11,880 nucleotides of DNA from CAWEHU01 sp963808965. Lineage in GTDB: Bacteria > Pseudomonadota > Alphaproteobacteria > Acetobacterales > Acetobacteraceae. The notes under the pieces are model-generated. The model was given only the letters and a program-made list of their open reading frames with translations, was not told the origin of the DNA and did no database searches. Below, in pieces: positions 5,810 to 11,880 of the stretch. Position 1 is the stretch's first letter. Each line of letters starts with the position of its first letter. Where the stretch lies: NCBI GenBank assembly GCA_963808965.1, contig CAWEHU010000035.1:1-11880 (forward strand), written 5' to 3'. The position numbers and the translations under genes were made by a program.

Positions 5810-7183
5810 ATGCGCCCCCGCATGATCCCGACTTCTTCCCCGGAAGGCATGGCCGGCGGCCGCCCCGACCCCGAGCGGTTCGAGGGAATCCGCCGTGATT
5901 ACTCGCAGGAGGATGTTGACCGGCTCTCGGGCAGCTTCCGCATCAAGCACACGCTTGCCGAGATGGGCGCGAACCGCCTGTGGCATCTGCTCAAGACCGA
6001 GCCGTTCGTCGCCACCCTGGGCGCGCTGACCGGCAATCAGGCGTTGCAGCAGGTGAAGGGCGGGCTGAAGGCGATCTATCTTTCCGGCTGGCAGGTCGCG
6101 GCCGACGCCAACAGCGCATGCGAGATGTATCCGGACCAGTCGCTGTATCCGGTGAACTCGGTCCCCGCTGTGGTGTCGCGCATCAACAACGCGCTGCGCC
6201 GGGCCGACCAGATCGCCCGCAGCGAGGGCGGCCGCGACGGCACCTACTGGATGGCGCCGATCGTGGCGGACGCGGAGGCCGGGTTCGGCGGCCCGCTGAA
6301 CGCCTACGAGCTGATGAAGGCGATGATCGCCGCGGGCGCCGCCGGCGTGCATTTCGAGGACCAGCTCGCGTCCGAGAAGAAATGCGGCCATCTCGGCGGC
6401 AAGGTTCTGGTGCCGATCAGCCAGCACCTCCGCACGCTCAACGCCGCGCGGCTCGCGGCCGACGTGGAGGGCGTGCCCACCGTGCTGCTCTGCCGCACGG
6501 ACGCGCACTCGGCACAGCTCCTGACCTCGGACGTCGATGACCGCGACCATCCGTTCATCTCGGATGACCGCACGCCGGAAGGGTTCTTCCGCATCATCCC
6601 CGGCAAGGGCGTCGAATACGCGATCGCCCGCAGCCTCGCCTACGCTCCGTACGCCGACCTGCTGTGGTGGGAGACGAGCGAGCCAAATCTCGAGGAAGCG
6701 GAGCAGTTCGCCGACGCGATCCACCGCGAGTTCCCCGGCAAGATGCTGGCCTATAACTGCTCGCCGAGCTTCAACTGGAAAAAGAAGCTGGGCGCGGACA
6801 AGATCGCCGGGTTCCAGCGCGACATCGCCCGCATGGGCTATCGCTTCCAGTTCGTGACCTTGGCCGGCTTCCACAGCCTGAACCATTCGATGTTCACCTT
6901 GGCCAAGGGCTACAAGGAACGCGGCATGGCCGCCTACTCCGAGTTGCAGCAGGCCGAGTTCGCGAGCGAGGCGGACGGCTACACGGCCACCCGTCACCAG
7001 CGCGAGGTGGGGGTCGGTTACTTCGACGCGGTCGCGATGGCGATTTCGGGCGGCAAGTCCTCGACCACGGCGCTCTCCGGCAGCACGGAGACGGCGCAGT
7101 TCCATGACGGACACGAGGGGCCGGAGGAAGCCTACGACGACGGGCTCGTGCACAGCCACGAATGGGCCGCGGGCGGGAAGTAA
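5810..7183 (+). CDS. aceA: Isocitrate lyase, first enzyme of the glyoxylate shunt
   Basis: A 457-residue cytosolic Mg-dependent lyase that splits isocitrate into succinate and glyoxylate, bypassing the decarboxylating TCA steps during growth on acetate, ethanol or fatty acids. Diagnostic motifs are all present: LSGWQVAADAN (91-101), VADAEAGFGG (152-161) in the metal and substrate site, HFEDQ (181-185), the catalytic KKCGHLGGKVLVP (190-202) with Cys192, NCSPSFNW (316-323), and the C-terminal SGSTETAQFH (423-432). Most relatives end soon after the STE..QF motif; here 25 further residues follow, rich in Glu, Asp and His. It is somewhat longer than the roughly 430-residue short forms. It has a strong ribosome binding site, its own terminator and a divergent ScfR/RamB-type regulator, so it is probably monocistronic and induced by acetate or fatty acids. 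Malate synthase is not adjacent. Confidence 0.98.
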   Translation: MRPRMIPTSSPEGMAGGRPDPERFEGIRRDYSQEDVDRLSGSFRIKHTLAEMGANRLWHLLKTEPFVATLGALTGNQALQQVKGGLKAIYLSGWQVAADANSACEMYPDQSLYPVNSVPAVVSRINNALRRADQIARSEGGRDGTYWMAPIVADAEAGFGGPLNAYELMKAMIAAGAAGVHFEDQLASEKKCGHLGGKVLVPISQHLRTLNAARLAADVEGVPTVLLCRTDAHSAQLLTSDVDDRDHPFISDDRTPEGFFRIIPGKGVEYAIARSLAYAPYADLLWWETSEPNLEEAEQFADAIHREFPGKMLAYNCSPSFNWKKKLGADKIAGFQRDIARMGYRFQFVTLAGFHSLNHSMFTLAKGYKERGMAAYSELQQAEFASEADGYTATRHQREVGVGYFDAVAMAISGGKSSTTALSGSTETAQFHDGHEGPEEAYDDGLVHSHEWAAGGK

Positions 7184-7211
7184 CTCGCGCCCCCCACGGG
7201 TGAGGCAAGAG

Positions 7212-7245
7212 AACGGCCGCGGAGCAATCCGCGGCCGTTTCTTTT
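7212..7245 (+). terminator. Rho-independent terminator of aceA
   Basis: A perfect 12-bp GC-rich stem (7212-7223 pairing with 7228-7239) is closed by the tetraloop GCAA and followed by a T-rich run (TCTTTT, 7240-7245). It begins 28 bp after the aceA stop and should separate aceA from the downstream debranching-enzyme gene. Confidence 0.93.
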
Positions 7246-7326
7246 CGTGACCTTCGCTCTCGTCCGATGGCACTTCTGTCGCGATCCGGCATCTCTCATA
7301 CTCGCCGAAGGCAAGGAGCAGCTTCG
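7246..7326 (+). promoter_or_regulatory. Leader and ribosome binding site of the debranching-type enzyme gene
   Basis: After the aceA terminator, 81 bp precede the next ATG. AAGGAG at 7313-7318, with an 8-nt spacer, fixes the start at 7327 rather than the in-frame ATG at 7267, which has no such site. A promoter must lie here if the terminator works. CATACT (7297-7302) is a possible -10, but the matching -35 is poor. Confidence 0.5.
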
Positions 7327-9540
7327 ATGACCTTCAAGGTACAGGTCGGACCGCCGCAGATCGCGATCCATCAAGGCCAGACGGTGCTGTTGACGGATTT
7401 GGACGGGCAGATCGCCTGGCCGAGCGACAAGGGACTCTACTTCTTCGACACCCGCGTGATCAGCGCCTGGGCGATCTACGCCAACGGCCAGGATTGGGAT
7501 CTGCTGAACGGCGGGCCGGTCATGTTCTTCGCCTCCCGCGTCTTTCTCACCAACCAGGCTTTCCTCACCGAAGACGGTTCCGTACCGGCGCGCACGCTCG
7601 GGCTGATCGTCAGCCGTTCCGTGAGCGGCGGGCTGCACGAGGATCTCGATCTCACGAATCACGGGTCGAAGCGGGTGTGCTTCAACCTCGAAATCGCGAT
7701 GCGCTCGGACTTCGCCGATATCTTCGAGGTGAAATCGAGCCACATCGTGCGGCGGGGCCGGATCACCACCGACTGGTCGGAGGACCGGCAGGAACTGCGC
7801 ACCACCTATCGCAACGCCGATTTTCTCCGCGAGATCACGGTCCGGCCGCATCACGCCGACTCGACCGCCGTCTACGCCAACGGACGCCTGAGCTTCGAGT
7901 TGGCGCTCGACCCGGGCCAGAGCTGGCATACCTGCCTGCTCTACGAACTGACCGACGCCAAGCGGCACTTCCGCGCCCCGGCCGACTGCACGGTCCATGA
8001 CCGCCGCTCCAAGCACTCGGAGGAGCTCGCGGAATGGCAGCAGACCGTCGCGAAGATCCGCACCAGCAACGAGGAGTTCTACCGCTTCTTTCATCAGGCG
8101 ATCGAGGACATGGCGGCGCTGCGTCTGCCGATCAGGGGCACCGACCACATGGTGTTCCTGCCCGCCGCCGGCCTGCCGTGGTTCATCGCTCCGTTCGGCC
8201 GCGACAGCCTGATCGTTTCATTGCAAAACCTCCTTATCTATCCGGACTTCGCCTGCGGCGCGCTGGAAATCCTTGGACGCTTGCAAGCGCGCGAGCGGGA
8301 CGATTATCGCGACGCCGAGCCAGGCAAGATCCTGCACGAGATGCGCTACGGCGAGCTTGCTCATTTCAAGTTGATCCCGCACACACCGTATTACGGCACC
8401 GCCGACGCGACGCCGCTCTGGCTTCTCACGCTGCACGGCGCCTGGCGTTGCACCGGCGACCGGTCCTTGCTCGACCGGCATATGGAGACCGCTGAACGCT
8501 GTCTCGAATGGATCGACCGCTACGGCGACCGCGACGGCGATGGACTCCAGGAATATCAGACCCGCTCGTCCGCGGGTTACGAAAACCAGGGCTGGAAGGA
8601 TTTGGGCGATGCCGTCATGTACCCGGACGGCACGAACGTAAAAGCTCCCAAGGCGCTTTGCGAGCTGCAGGGCTACGTCTACGACGCCTGGCTTCGCATG
8701 GCCGACATCTACGACGAGCTCGGCGATCGCGAAAAGGCGCGCACGTTGCGACACAAAGCGGCGACGCTGTTCGAGAAATTCAATGCGGAGTTCTGGGACG
8801 AGGAGAGCGGTTTCTATGCCTATTGTCTCGATGGGGACAAGCGGCCGGTACTCACCGTCGCCTCCAATCCGGGCCAGTGCCTCTGGTCCGGCATCGTGCC
8901 ACCGGAGCGCGCGGCTCGCGTCGTCCAGCGGCTCATGAAGCCGGACATGTGGAGCGGCTGGGGTATCCGCACGCTGTCGGCACGCCACACCTCATTCAAT
9001 CCCTACAATTATCAGACCGGCTCCGTCTGGCCGCACGACAACAGCATCATCGCGGTCGGTTTCAAACGCTACGGGTTCGATGCAGAAGCGGCTGCGGTCG
9101 CGCACGACGTCAACGACGCGGCAAGTCATTTCCTCTCCAACCAGCTTCCCGAGTTGTACGCCGGTATCCAGCGGGATATGAGCAACTTTCCGGTCCAGTA
9201 TCTTGGCGCCAACGTGCCGCAGGCCTGGGCCGCCGGTTCGGCCTTCATGCTGCTTCAGGCAATGCTCGGCTTCTTCGCGGATGCACCGCGCAACCGTCTG
9301 TTCGTCGATCCGTACTTGCCCGATTGGCTGCCGGATGTGACCGTGCGCGACCTGCGGGTCGGTAACACGAAATTCGAGATCCGCTTCTGGCGCGAGGGCG
9401 CGGAAACGCAGTTCGAGGTCGTCAAAGGCGGGTCGGTAGAGGTGATCCGCCGCAAGCTCGGCGCCGCCGGCGACGAGTTGCGGGCCGGCACCCACGACAC
9501 CGAAGAAGCCCCCGCTCAGTCCGCCGCCGTCTCGGCCTGA
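7327..9540 (+). CDS. Amylo-alpha-1,6-glucosidase-like protein (glycogen-debranching enzyme type)
   Basis: A 737-residue soluble enzyme with no visible signal peptide. The N-terminal part (about 8-210, with GLYFFDTRVIS at 36-46) matches the beta-rich N-terminal domain of bacterial debranching-type proteins. The rest is an alpha/alpha-toroid glycosidase domain with conserved FGRDS (290-294), GKILHEMRYGELA (333-345), HTPYYGTADATPL (352-364), GYENQGWKD (417-425) and GSVWPHDNS (565-573); the acidic residues of the FGRD and WPHD blocks are likely functional. Members are annotated as acting on alpha-1,6 branches of glycogen-like glucans, but few have been tested and the substrate could be another oligosaccharide. 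ATG 7327 is chosen because of AAGGAG at 8 nt. It is alone on this strand, with no glycogen synthase, phosphorylase or branching gene beside it. The last 25 bp overlap the end of the opposing dipeptidase gene. The family is sure, the substrate is not. Confidence 0.9.
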   Translation: MTFKVQVGPPQIAIHQGQTVLLTDLDGQIAWPSDKGLYFFDTRVISAWAIYANGQDWDLLNGGPVMFFASRVFLTNQAFLTEDGSVPARTLGLIVSRSVSGGLHEDLDLTNHGSKRVCFNLEIAMRSDFADIFEVKSSHIVRRGRITTDWSEDRQELRTTYRNADFLREITVRPHHADSTAVYANGRLSFELALDPGQSWHTCLLYELTDAKRHFRAPADCTVHDRRSKHSEELAEWQQTVAKIRTSNEEFYRFFHQAIEDMAALRLPIRGTDHMVFLPAAGLPWFIAPFGRDSLIVSLQNLLIYPDFACGALEILGRLQARERDDYRDAEPGKILHEMRYGELAHFKLIPHTPYYGTADATPLWLLTLHGAWRCTGDRSLLDRHMETAERCLEWIDRYGDRDGDGLQEYQTRSSAGYENQGWKDLGDAVMYPDGTNVKAPKALCELQGYVYDAWLRMADIYDELGDREKARTLRHKAATLFEKFNAEFWDEESGFYAYCLDGDKRPVLTVASNPGQCLWSGIVPPERAARVVQRLMKPDMWSGWGIRTLSARHTSFNPYNYQTGSVWPHDNSIIAVGFKRYGFDAEAAAVAHDVNDAASHFLSNQLPELYAGIQRDMSNFPVQYLGANVPQAWAAGSAFMLLQAMLGFFADAPRNRLFVDPYLPDWLPDVTVRDLRVGNTKFEIRFWREGAETQFEVVKGGSVEVIRRKLGAAGDELRAGTHDTEEAPAQSAAVSA

Positions 9541-10544
9541 CGGAGCACGCGCAGGAAGTTTCCGCCCCAGAGCGCGGCCAACTCCTCGCGGCCGTAGCCC
9601 CGGCGCACCAGCTCCGCCGTTATGTTCGGGCTATCGGCGGCGTCGTGCCAACCGGTGAATCCGCCGCCGCCGTCGAAATCCGACGAGATGCCGACATGCG
9701 CGACCCCGATCCGCCGGACCGCGTGGTCGATGTGGTTCGCGAAATCGGCCACGGTCACGCCTTCGGGCTTCGCGTCGGCGCGCAGGAAGCCCGCGACCGC
9801 CGTGACGTGCACGACGCCGCCCACGTCGCGGAGCGCATCGAGCTGCTCGTCATCGAGATTGCGCGGATGATCGCAGAGCGCGCGCATCGAGGAGTGGGTC
9901 GCAACAACCGGCGTGCGCGACGCCGCCGCAGCCTGCAACATCGCCCGCTTGGAGACGTGCGACACATCGACCAGCATGCCGAGCGCATTCAGCATGGCGA
10001 TCGCCTCGCGGCCGAGCGGGCTCAATCCGCCATGCTCCTCCTTCGCGTCGCCGAGATCGGCCCGGGGATTGGCCGAGTCCGCGAGCGCGTTGTGGCCATT
10101 GTGCGTCAGCGTGAGATACCGCGCTCCGAGCGCCCGGAACCGCCGCAGCCGCGCGAGATCGGAGCCGGTGGCGAAGCCGTTCTCGACCGCCGGAACGATC
10201 GCCAGCACGTCTTCCTCTCGCGCCGCCTCGATTTGCGCGGCGGTGACGCAGAGCCGGGCGGTAATCCAGCCTTCGGTGCGCGCCATGCCGCGGATCGCCT
10301 CAAGCATGGCGAGCGCCCGTTCGAAGGCGGCCTGCTCGGTTTCCGGGGTGCGTTGGGTTTGCGGTACGTAAGCAGCAAAGCAACCCGCGCCGACCCCACC
10401 GCGGCGCATTTTGGGGAGATCTACCCGGCGCGCGCCGTCCTGGAACGGATCGGGGCCCTTCGGCCAGGGTATGTCGATATGCGTATCCAGCGTCAGCAAC
10501 GAACGGTGGAGGGCGACGGGATCGGAGACGAGCGCATCATGCAT
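9516..10544 (-). CDS. Membrane dipeptidase-type metallopeptidase (renal dipeptidase, family M19)
   Basis: A 342-residue zinc peptidase of the M19 family, which cleaves dipeptides, including some with a C-terminal D-residue, and related amides. Expected metal and active-site positions are visible: DTHID (20-24; His22, Asp24), PAVENGF (118-124; Glu121 bridging two zincs), THNGHN (147-152), DVSHVSK (193-199; His196), ATHSS (215-219; His217), the conserved HPRN (226-229), SSDFDG (287-292; Asp289), and WGGNFLRV (326-333) near the end. No signal peptide or lipobox is seen, so the protein is probably cytoplasmic. I chose ATG 10544, preceded by GGAAG at 9 nt. The frame stays open to 10634, but that extra stretch has no family similarity and would overlap the next gene. 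It lies 55 bp downstream of the antiporter gene on the same strand, so the two may form an operon. Its end overlaps the convergent debranching-enzyme gene. The natural substrate is unknown. Confidence 0.93.
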   Translation of the reverse strand: MHDALVSDPVALHRSLLTLDTHIDIPWPKGPDPFQDGARRVDLPKMRRGGVGAGCFAAYVPQTQRTPETEQAAFERALAMLEAIRGMARTEGWITARLCVTAAQIEAAREEDVLAIVPAVENGFATGSDLARLRRFRALGARYLTLTHNGHNALADSANPRADLGDAKEEHGGLSPLGREAIAMLNALGMLVDVSHVSKRAMLQAAAASRTPVVATHSSMRALCDHPRNLDDEQLDALRDVGGVVHVTAVAGFLRADAKPEGVTVADFANHIDHAVRRIGVAHVGISSDFDGGGGFTGWHDAADSPNITAELVRRGYGREELAALWGGNFLRVLRQAETAAD

Positions 10545-10599
10545 GGGATCACGCTTCCGCCCGCTCCGCGCCGGCGTCAAGCTCCCGCCGCCCGGACTC
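10545..10599 (-). other. Short intercistronic gap between antiporter and dipeptidase genes
   Basis: Only 55 bp separate the antiporter stop (10600) from the chosen dipeptidase start (10544). The gap contains the dipeptidase ribosome binding site (GGAAG on the minus strand, 10558-10554). I see neither a terminator hairpin with a T-tract nor a clear promoter, which favours co-transcription. Confidence 0.4.
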
Positions 10600-11694
10600 T
10601 CAAGGCAGGATCGCGAACTCCAGGAAGGCAGCAAGGATCACGAGATGGACCACGCCTTGTAGGACGGTCGTGCGACCGGTGCCCAGAGTCATCACGCCCA
10701 CCAACAAGGTGAGCGCGAGCAGGACCTCCTCCTTCGGCCCGAGCCCCAGCGTGAGCGGAAGGCCGAACCCGATCGAGACCGCCGCGACGGCCGGGATCGT
10801 CAGCCCGATGCTGGCCAGTGCCGACCCTAACGCCAGGTTGAGGCTGGTCTGGAGCCGGTCCGCCCGCGCGGCCCGCAGCGCAGCCAAAGCTTCGGGCAGC
10901 AGCACCAGGGCCGCGATCACGATCCCGACCACCGCTTTCGGAGCCCCCATCTGCTCCACCCCCGCCTCCACGGTGGGGGCGAGCGCCTTGGCCAGCCCCA
11001 CGACGCTGAGCAGACAGGCGAGCAGCAGCCCGGCGCTCGCGAGAGCCGTCCCGCGCGGCGGGGGCGACGCGTGGGGTTCGTGGTTTCCTTCGTCTTCGGT
11101 CAAGAAGTATTCGCGATGGCGCACGGTCTGGGCAAACACGAAAGTGCTATAGAGCACGAGCGAGACGACACCCGCGAAGATGAGCTGGGAGCGGCTGTAA
11201 ACCGGCCCGGGCGCGCTCGTCGTGTAGTTCGGTAAGACCAGGGTGAGGGCGGTGAGAGCCGCGAGCACGGCCAAGGCGGCGCTGGCACCCTGCACCTGAA
11301 AGCCTTGCTCATGATGGCGGACGCCGCCCGCCAGCAGGCAGAGCCCGACGATGCCGTTGCAGATCAGCATCACGGCGGCGAAGGCGGTGTCGCGCGCGAG
11401 CGCCGCGGCTTCGGCTCCGCCGGTCAGCATCACGGAGACGACCAGAGCGACTTCGATCACTGTTACGGCAAACGCCAGGACGAGCGTGCCGAACGGCTCC
11501 CCGAGCCAGTGCGCCACGACCTCGGCGTGATAGACGGCAGCGAATACCGCGCCGATCAGAACAACCGCAAAGGCTACAGCGAAAATCCCGCCTGCGCTCA
11601 CGTATGCCGTGCTCGCCAGGAAAATCCAGGCCAGGAGGGGCCAGACCCAGGCCCACCACGGTAGGCGCGACGGGAGGGCGGCGGTTCCTGCCAT
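10600..11694 (-). CDS. chaA: Cation/proton antiporter of the ChaA/Cax family (Ca2+/H+ or Na+(K+)/H+ exchange)
   Basis: A 364-residue inner-membrane protein, close to the length of E. coli ChaA, with about eleven hydrophobic segments. The two signature repeats of the Ca2+/cation antiporter superfamily are present. Repeat 1 is GEPFGTLVLAFAVTVIEVAL (65-84; Glu66, Glu81), with Asn113 further on. Repeat 2 is LLPEALAALRAARADR (265-280; Glu268) followed by SLNLALGSALASIGLTIP (284-301; Asn286). Between the halves a hydrophilic loop (about 191-214) is acidic and His-containing (HREYFLTEDEGNHEPHA), resembling the acidic linkers of this family. It should use the proton gradient to export Ca2+ or alkali cations; ion choice cannot be read off. 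ATG 11694 is preceded by GGAG at 9 nt. An in-frame GTG at 11760 would add 22 charged residues with no family match. The dipeptidase gene follows after 55 bp; upstream lies the divergent tRNA-Arg gene. Confidence 0.93.
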   Translation of the reverse strand: MAGTAALPSRLPWWAWVWPLLAWIFLASTAYVSAGGIFAVAFAVVLIGAVFAAVYHAEVVAHWLGEPFGTLVLAFAVTVIEVALVVSVMLTGGAEAAALARDTAFAAVMLICNGIVGLCLLAGGVRHHEQGFQVQGASAALAVLAALTALTLVLPNYTTSAPGPVYSRSQLIFAGVVSLVLYSTFVFAQTVRHREYFLTEDEGNHEPHASPPPRGTALASAGLLLACLLSVVGLAKALAPTVEAGVEQMGAPKAVVGIVIAALVLLPEALAALRAARADRLQTSLNLALGSALASIGLTIPAVAAVSIGFGLPLTLGLGPKEEVLLALTLLVGVMTLGTGRTTVLQGVVHLVILAAFLEFAILP

Positions 11695-11703
11695 TGCGGC
11701 TTT

Positions 11704-11707
11704 CTCC
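11704..11707 (-). promoter_or_regulatory. Ribosome binding site deciding the antiporter start
   Basis: The minus strand reads GGAG, 9 nt ahead of ATG 11694. This supports the 364-residue form, which begins just before the first membrane segment, over an upstream GTG at 11760. Confidence 0.5.
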
Positions 11708-11765
11708 GGTTCGGGACTGAGTGCGGCACTCAGTTGAGCACGGGAAGCGGCGACCCGCACGCGGG

Positions 11766-11794
11766 CTGACGAGCGTTGCCGGGTCCGCTATAGA
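11766..11794 (+). promoter_or_regulatory. Promoter of tRNA-Arg
   Basis: CTGACG (11766-11771) and TATAGA (11789-11794) are separated by 17 bp and each match four of six sigma-70 consensus bases. The stretch from the -10 to the tRNA is GC-rich, as in the discriminators of stringently controlled stable-RNA promoters. Transcription would start around 11800, only a few bases before the mature tRNA end at 11806. Confidence 0.6.
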
Positions 11795-11805
11795 AACGCC
11801 GGGCC

Positions 11806-11880
11806 GTCCCCGTAGCTCAGCCGGATAGAGCACAGGATTCCTAATCCTGGGGCCGTGGGTTCGAATCCCGCCGGGGACGC
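11806..11880 (+). tRNA. tRNA-Arg, anticodon CCU
   Basis: A complete cloverleaf folds by eye. The acceptor is GTCCCCG (11806-11812) with CGGGGAC (11872-11878). The D arm is GCTC/GAGC. The anticodon stem is CAGGA/TCCTG around the loop TTCCTAA, with anticodon CCT at 11840-11842. The variable loop has 5 nt. The T arm is GTGGG/CCCGC, with one G-T pair, around TTCGAAT. The discriminator base is G11879. The window ends at C11880, which would be the first base of an encoded CCA; the last two bases cannot be seen. It decodes AGG, a rare arginine codon in GC-rich genomes. tRNA-Arg(CCU) 3' ends are frequent integration sites for genomic islands, but whether anything is inserted lies beyond this window. 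Confidence 0.97.

Noticed and set aside
4823..7273. Very long open frame on the minus strand running antisense through aceA and into the regulator gene (over 800 codons).
   Set aside because: It is a by-product of G/C-rich third positions in aceA and the regulator. The translation is Arg/Ala/Gly-rich with no family resemblance, while the sense frames carry full catalytic motifs.
7267..7326. Upstream ATG 7267 as the start of the debranching-type enzyme.
   Set aside because: It lacks a Shine-Dalgarno sequence and adds 20 basic residues without family match; ATG 7327 has AAGGAG at ideal spacing.
10545..10634. N-terminal extension of the dipeptidase up to 10634.
   Set aside because: The extra 30 residues look non-coding, would overlap the end of the antiporter gene by 35 bp, and precede the point where family similarity starts.
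9645..10712. Plus-strand open frame of 355 codons opposite the dipeptidase gene.
   Set aside because: It is the antisense shadow of the M19 dipeptidase, Arg-rich and motif-free, and crosses the intercistronic gap into the antiporter gene.
1..11880. Insertion sequence, phage, toxin-antitoxin, defence or CRISPR content.
   Set aside because: No transposase, integrase, paired terminal repeats, regularly spaced repeats or defence-domain motifs were seen on either strand; all long stretches are explained by the listed genes.

Overview
The window comes from a GC-rich bacterium, most likely an alphaproteobacterium (perhaps Rhodospirillales/Acetobacterales; the order is a guess). The reasons are the strong third-position G/C bias, the pairing of an ScfR/RamB-type regulator with isocitrate lyase, and the protein-family flavours. 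It reads as ordinary chromosomal metabolism: I see no insertion sequence, phage gene, integrase, CRISPR array or plasmid function.

Layout. 1-1638 (+) is the 3' part of a decayed gamma-glutamyltransferase gene. Family motifs run in the right order but hop between reading frames about ten times, and there is an in-frame TAA. Converging on it, with a 19-bp tail overlap, is a minus-strand run of three genes. From upstream to downstream these are an ScfR/RamB-type regulator (5670-4273), a class I/II aminotransferase (4172-3018) and a two-domain PqiA-like membrane protein (2957-1620). The regulator is divergent from aceA (isocitrate lyase, 5810-7183, +) across 139 bp that hold a perfect 13-bp palindrome and several TTGC/GCAA half-sites. 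aceA ends in a textbook intrinsic terminator. Next on the + strand is an amylo-alpha-1,6-glucosidase-like (glycogen-debranching type) enzyme (7327-9540). Its end overlaps by 25 bp the end of a minus-strand M19 dipeptidase gene (10544-9516), which lies 55 bp downstream of a ChaA/Cax-type cation/proton antiporter gene (11694-10600). The window closes with tRNA-Arg(CCU) on the + strand, preceded by a good promoter with a GC-rich discriminator.

How the genes work together. The clearest functional unit is regulator plus aceA. ScfR/RamB proteins are known to sense short-chain acyl-CoA or acetate status, and isocitrate lyase opens the glyoxylate shunt needed for growth on acetate or fatty acids. Regulation of aceA by its divergent neighbour is therefore a strong inference. 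Malate synthase is not in the window. The aminotransferase may belong to the same transcript or have its own operator, since a perfect palindrome sits just ahead of its start. PqiA lacks the PqiB/PqiC partners it usually has nearby. The debranching enzyme, dipeptidase and antiporter look like separate housekeeping functions.

I found no convincing wholly new system. The items most worth checking are the aceA/regulator control region, the palindrome ahead of the aminotransferase, the orphan PqiA, and the single-base indel pattern in the gamma-glutamyltransferase remnant.
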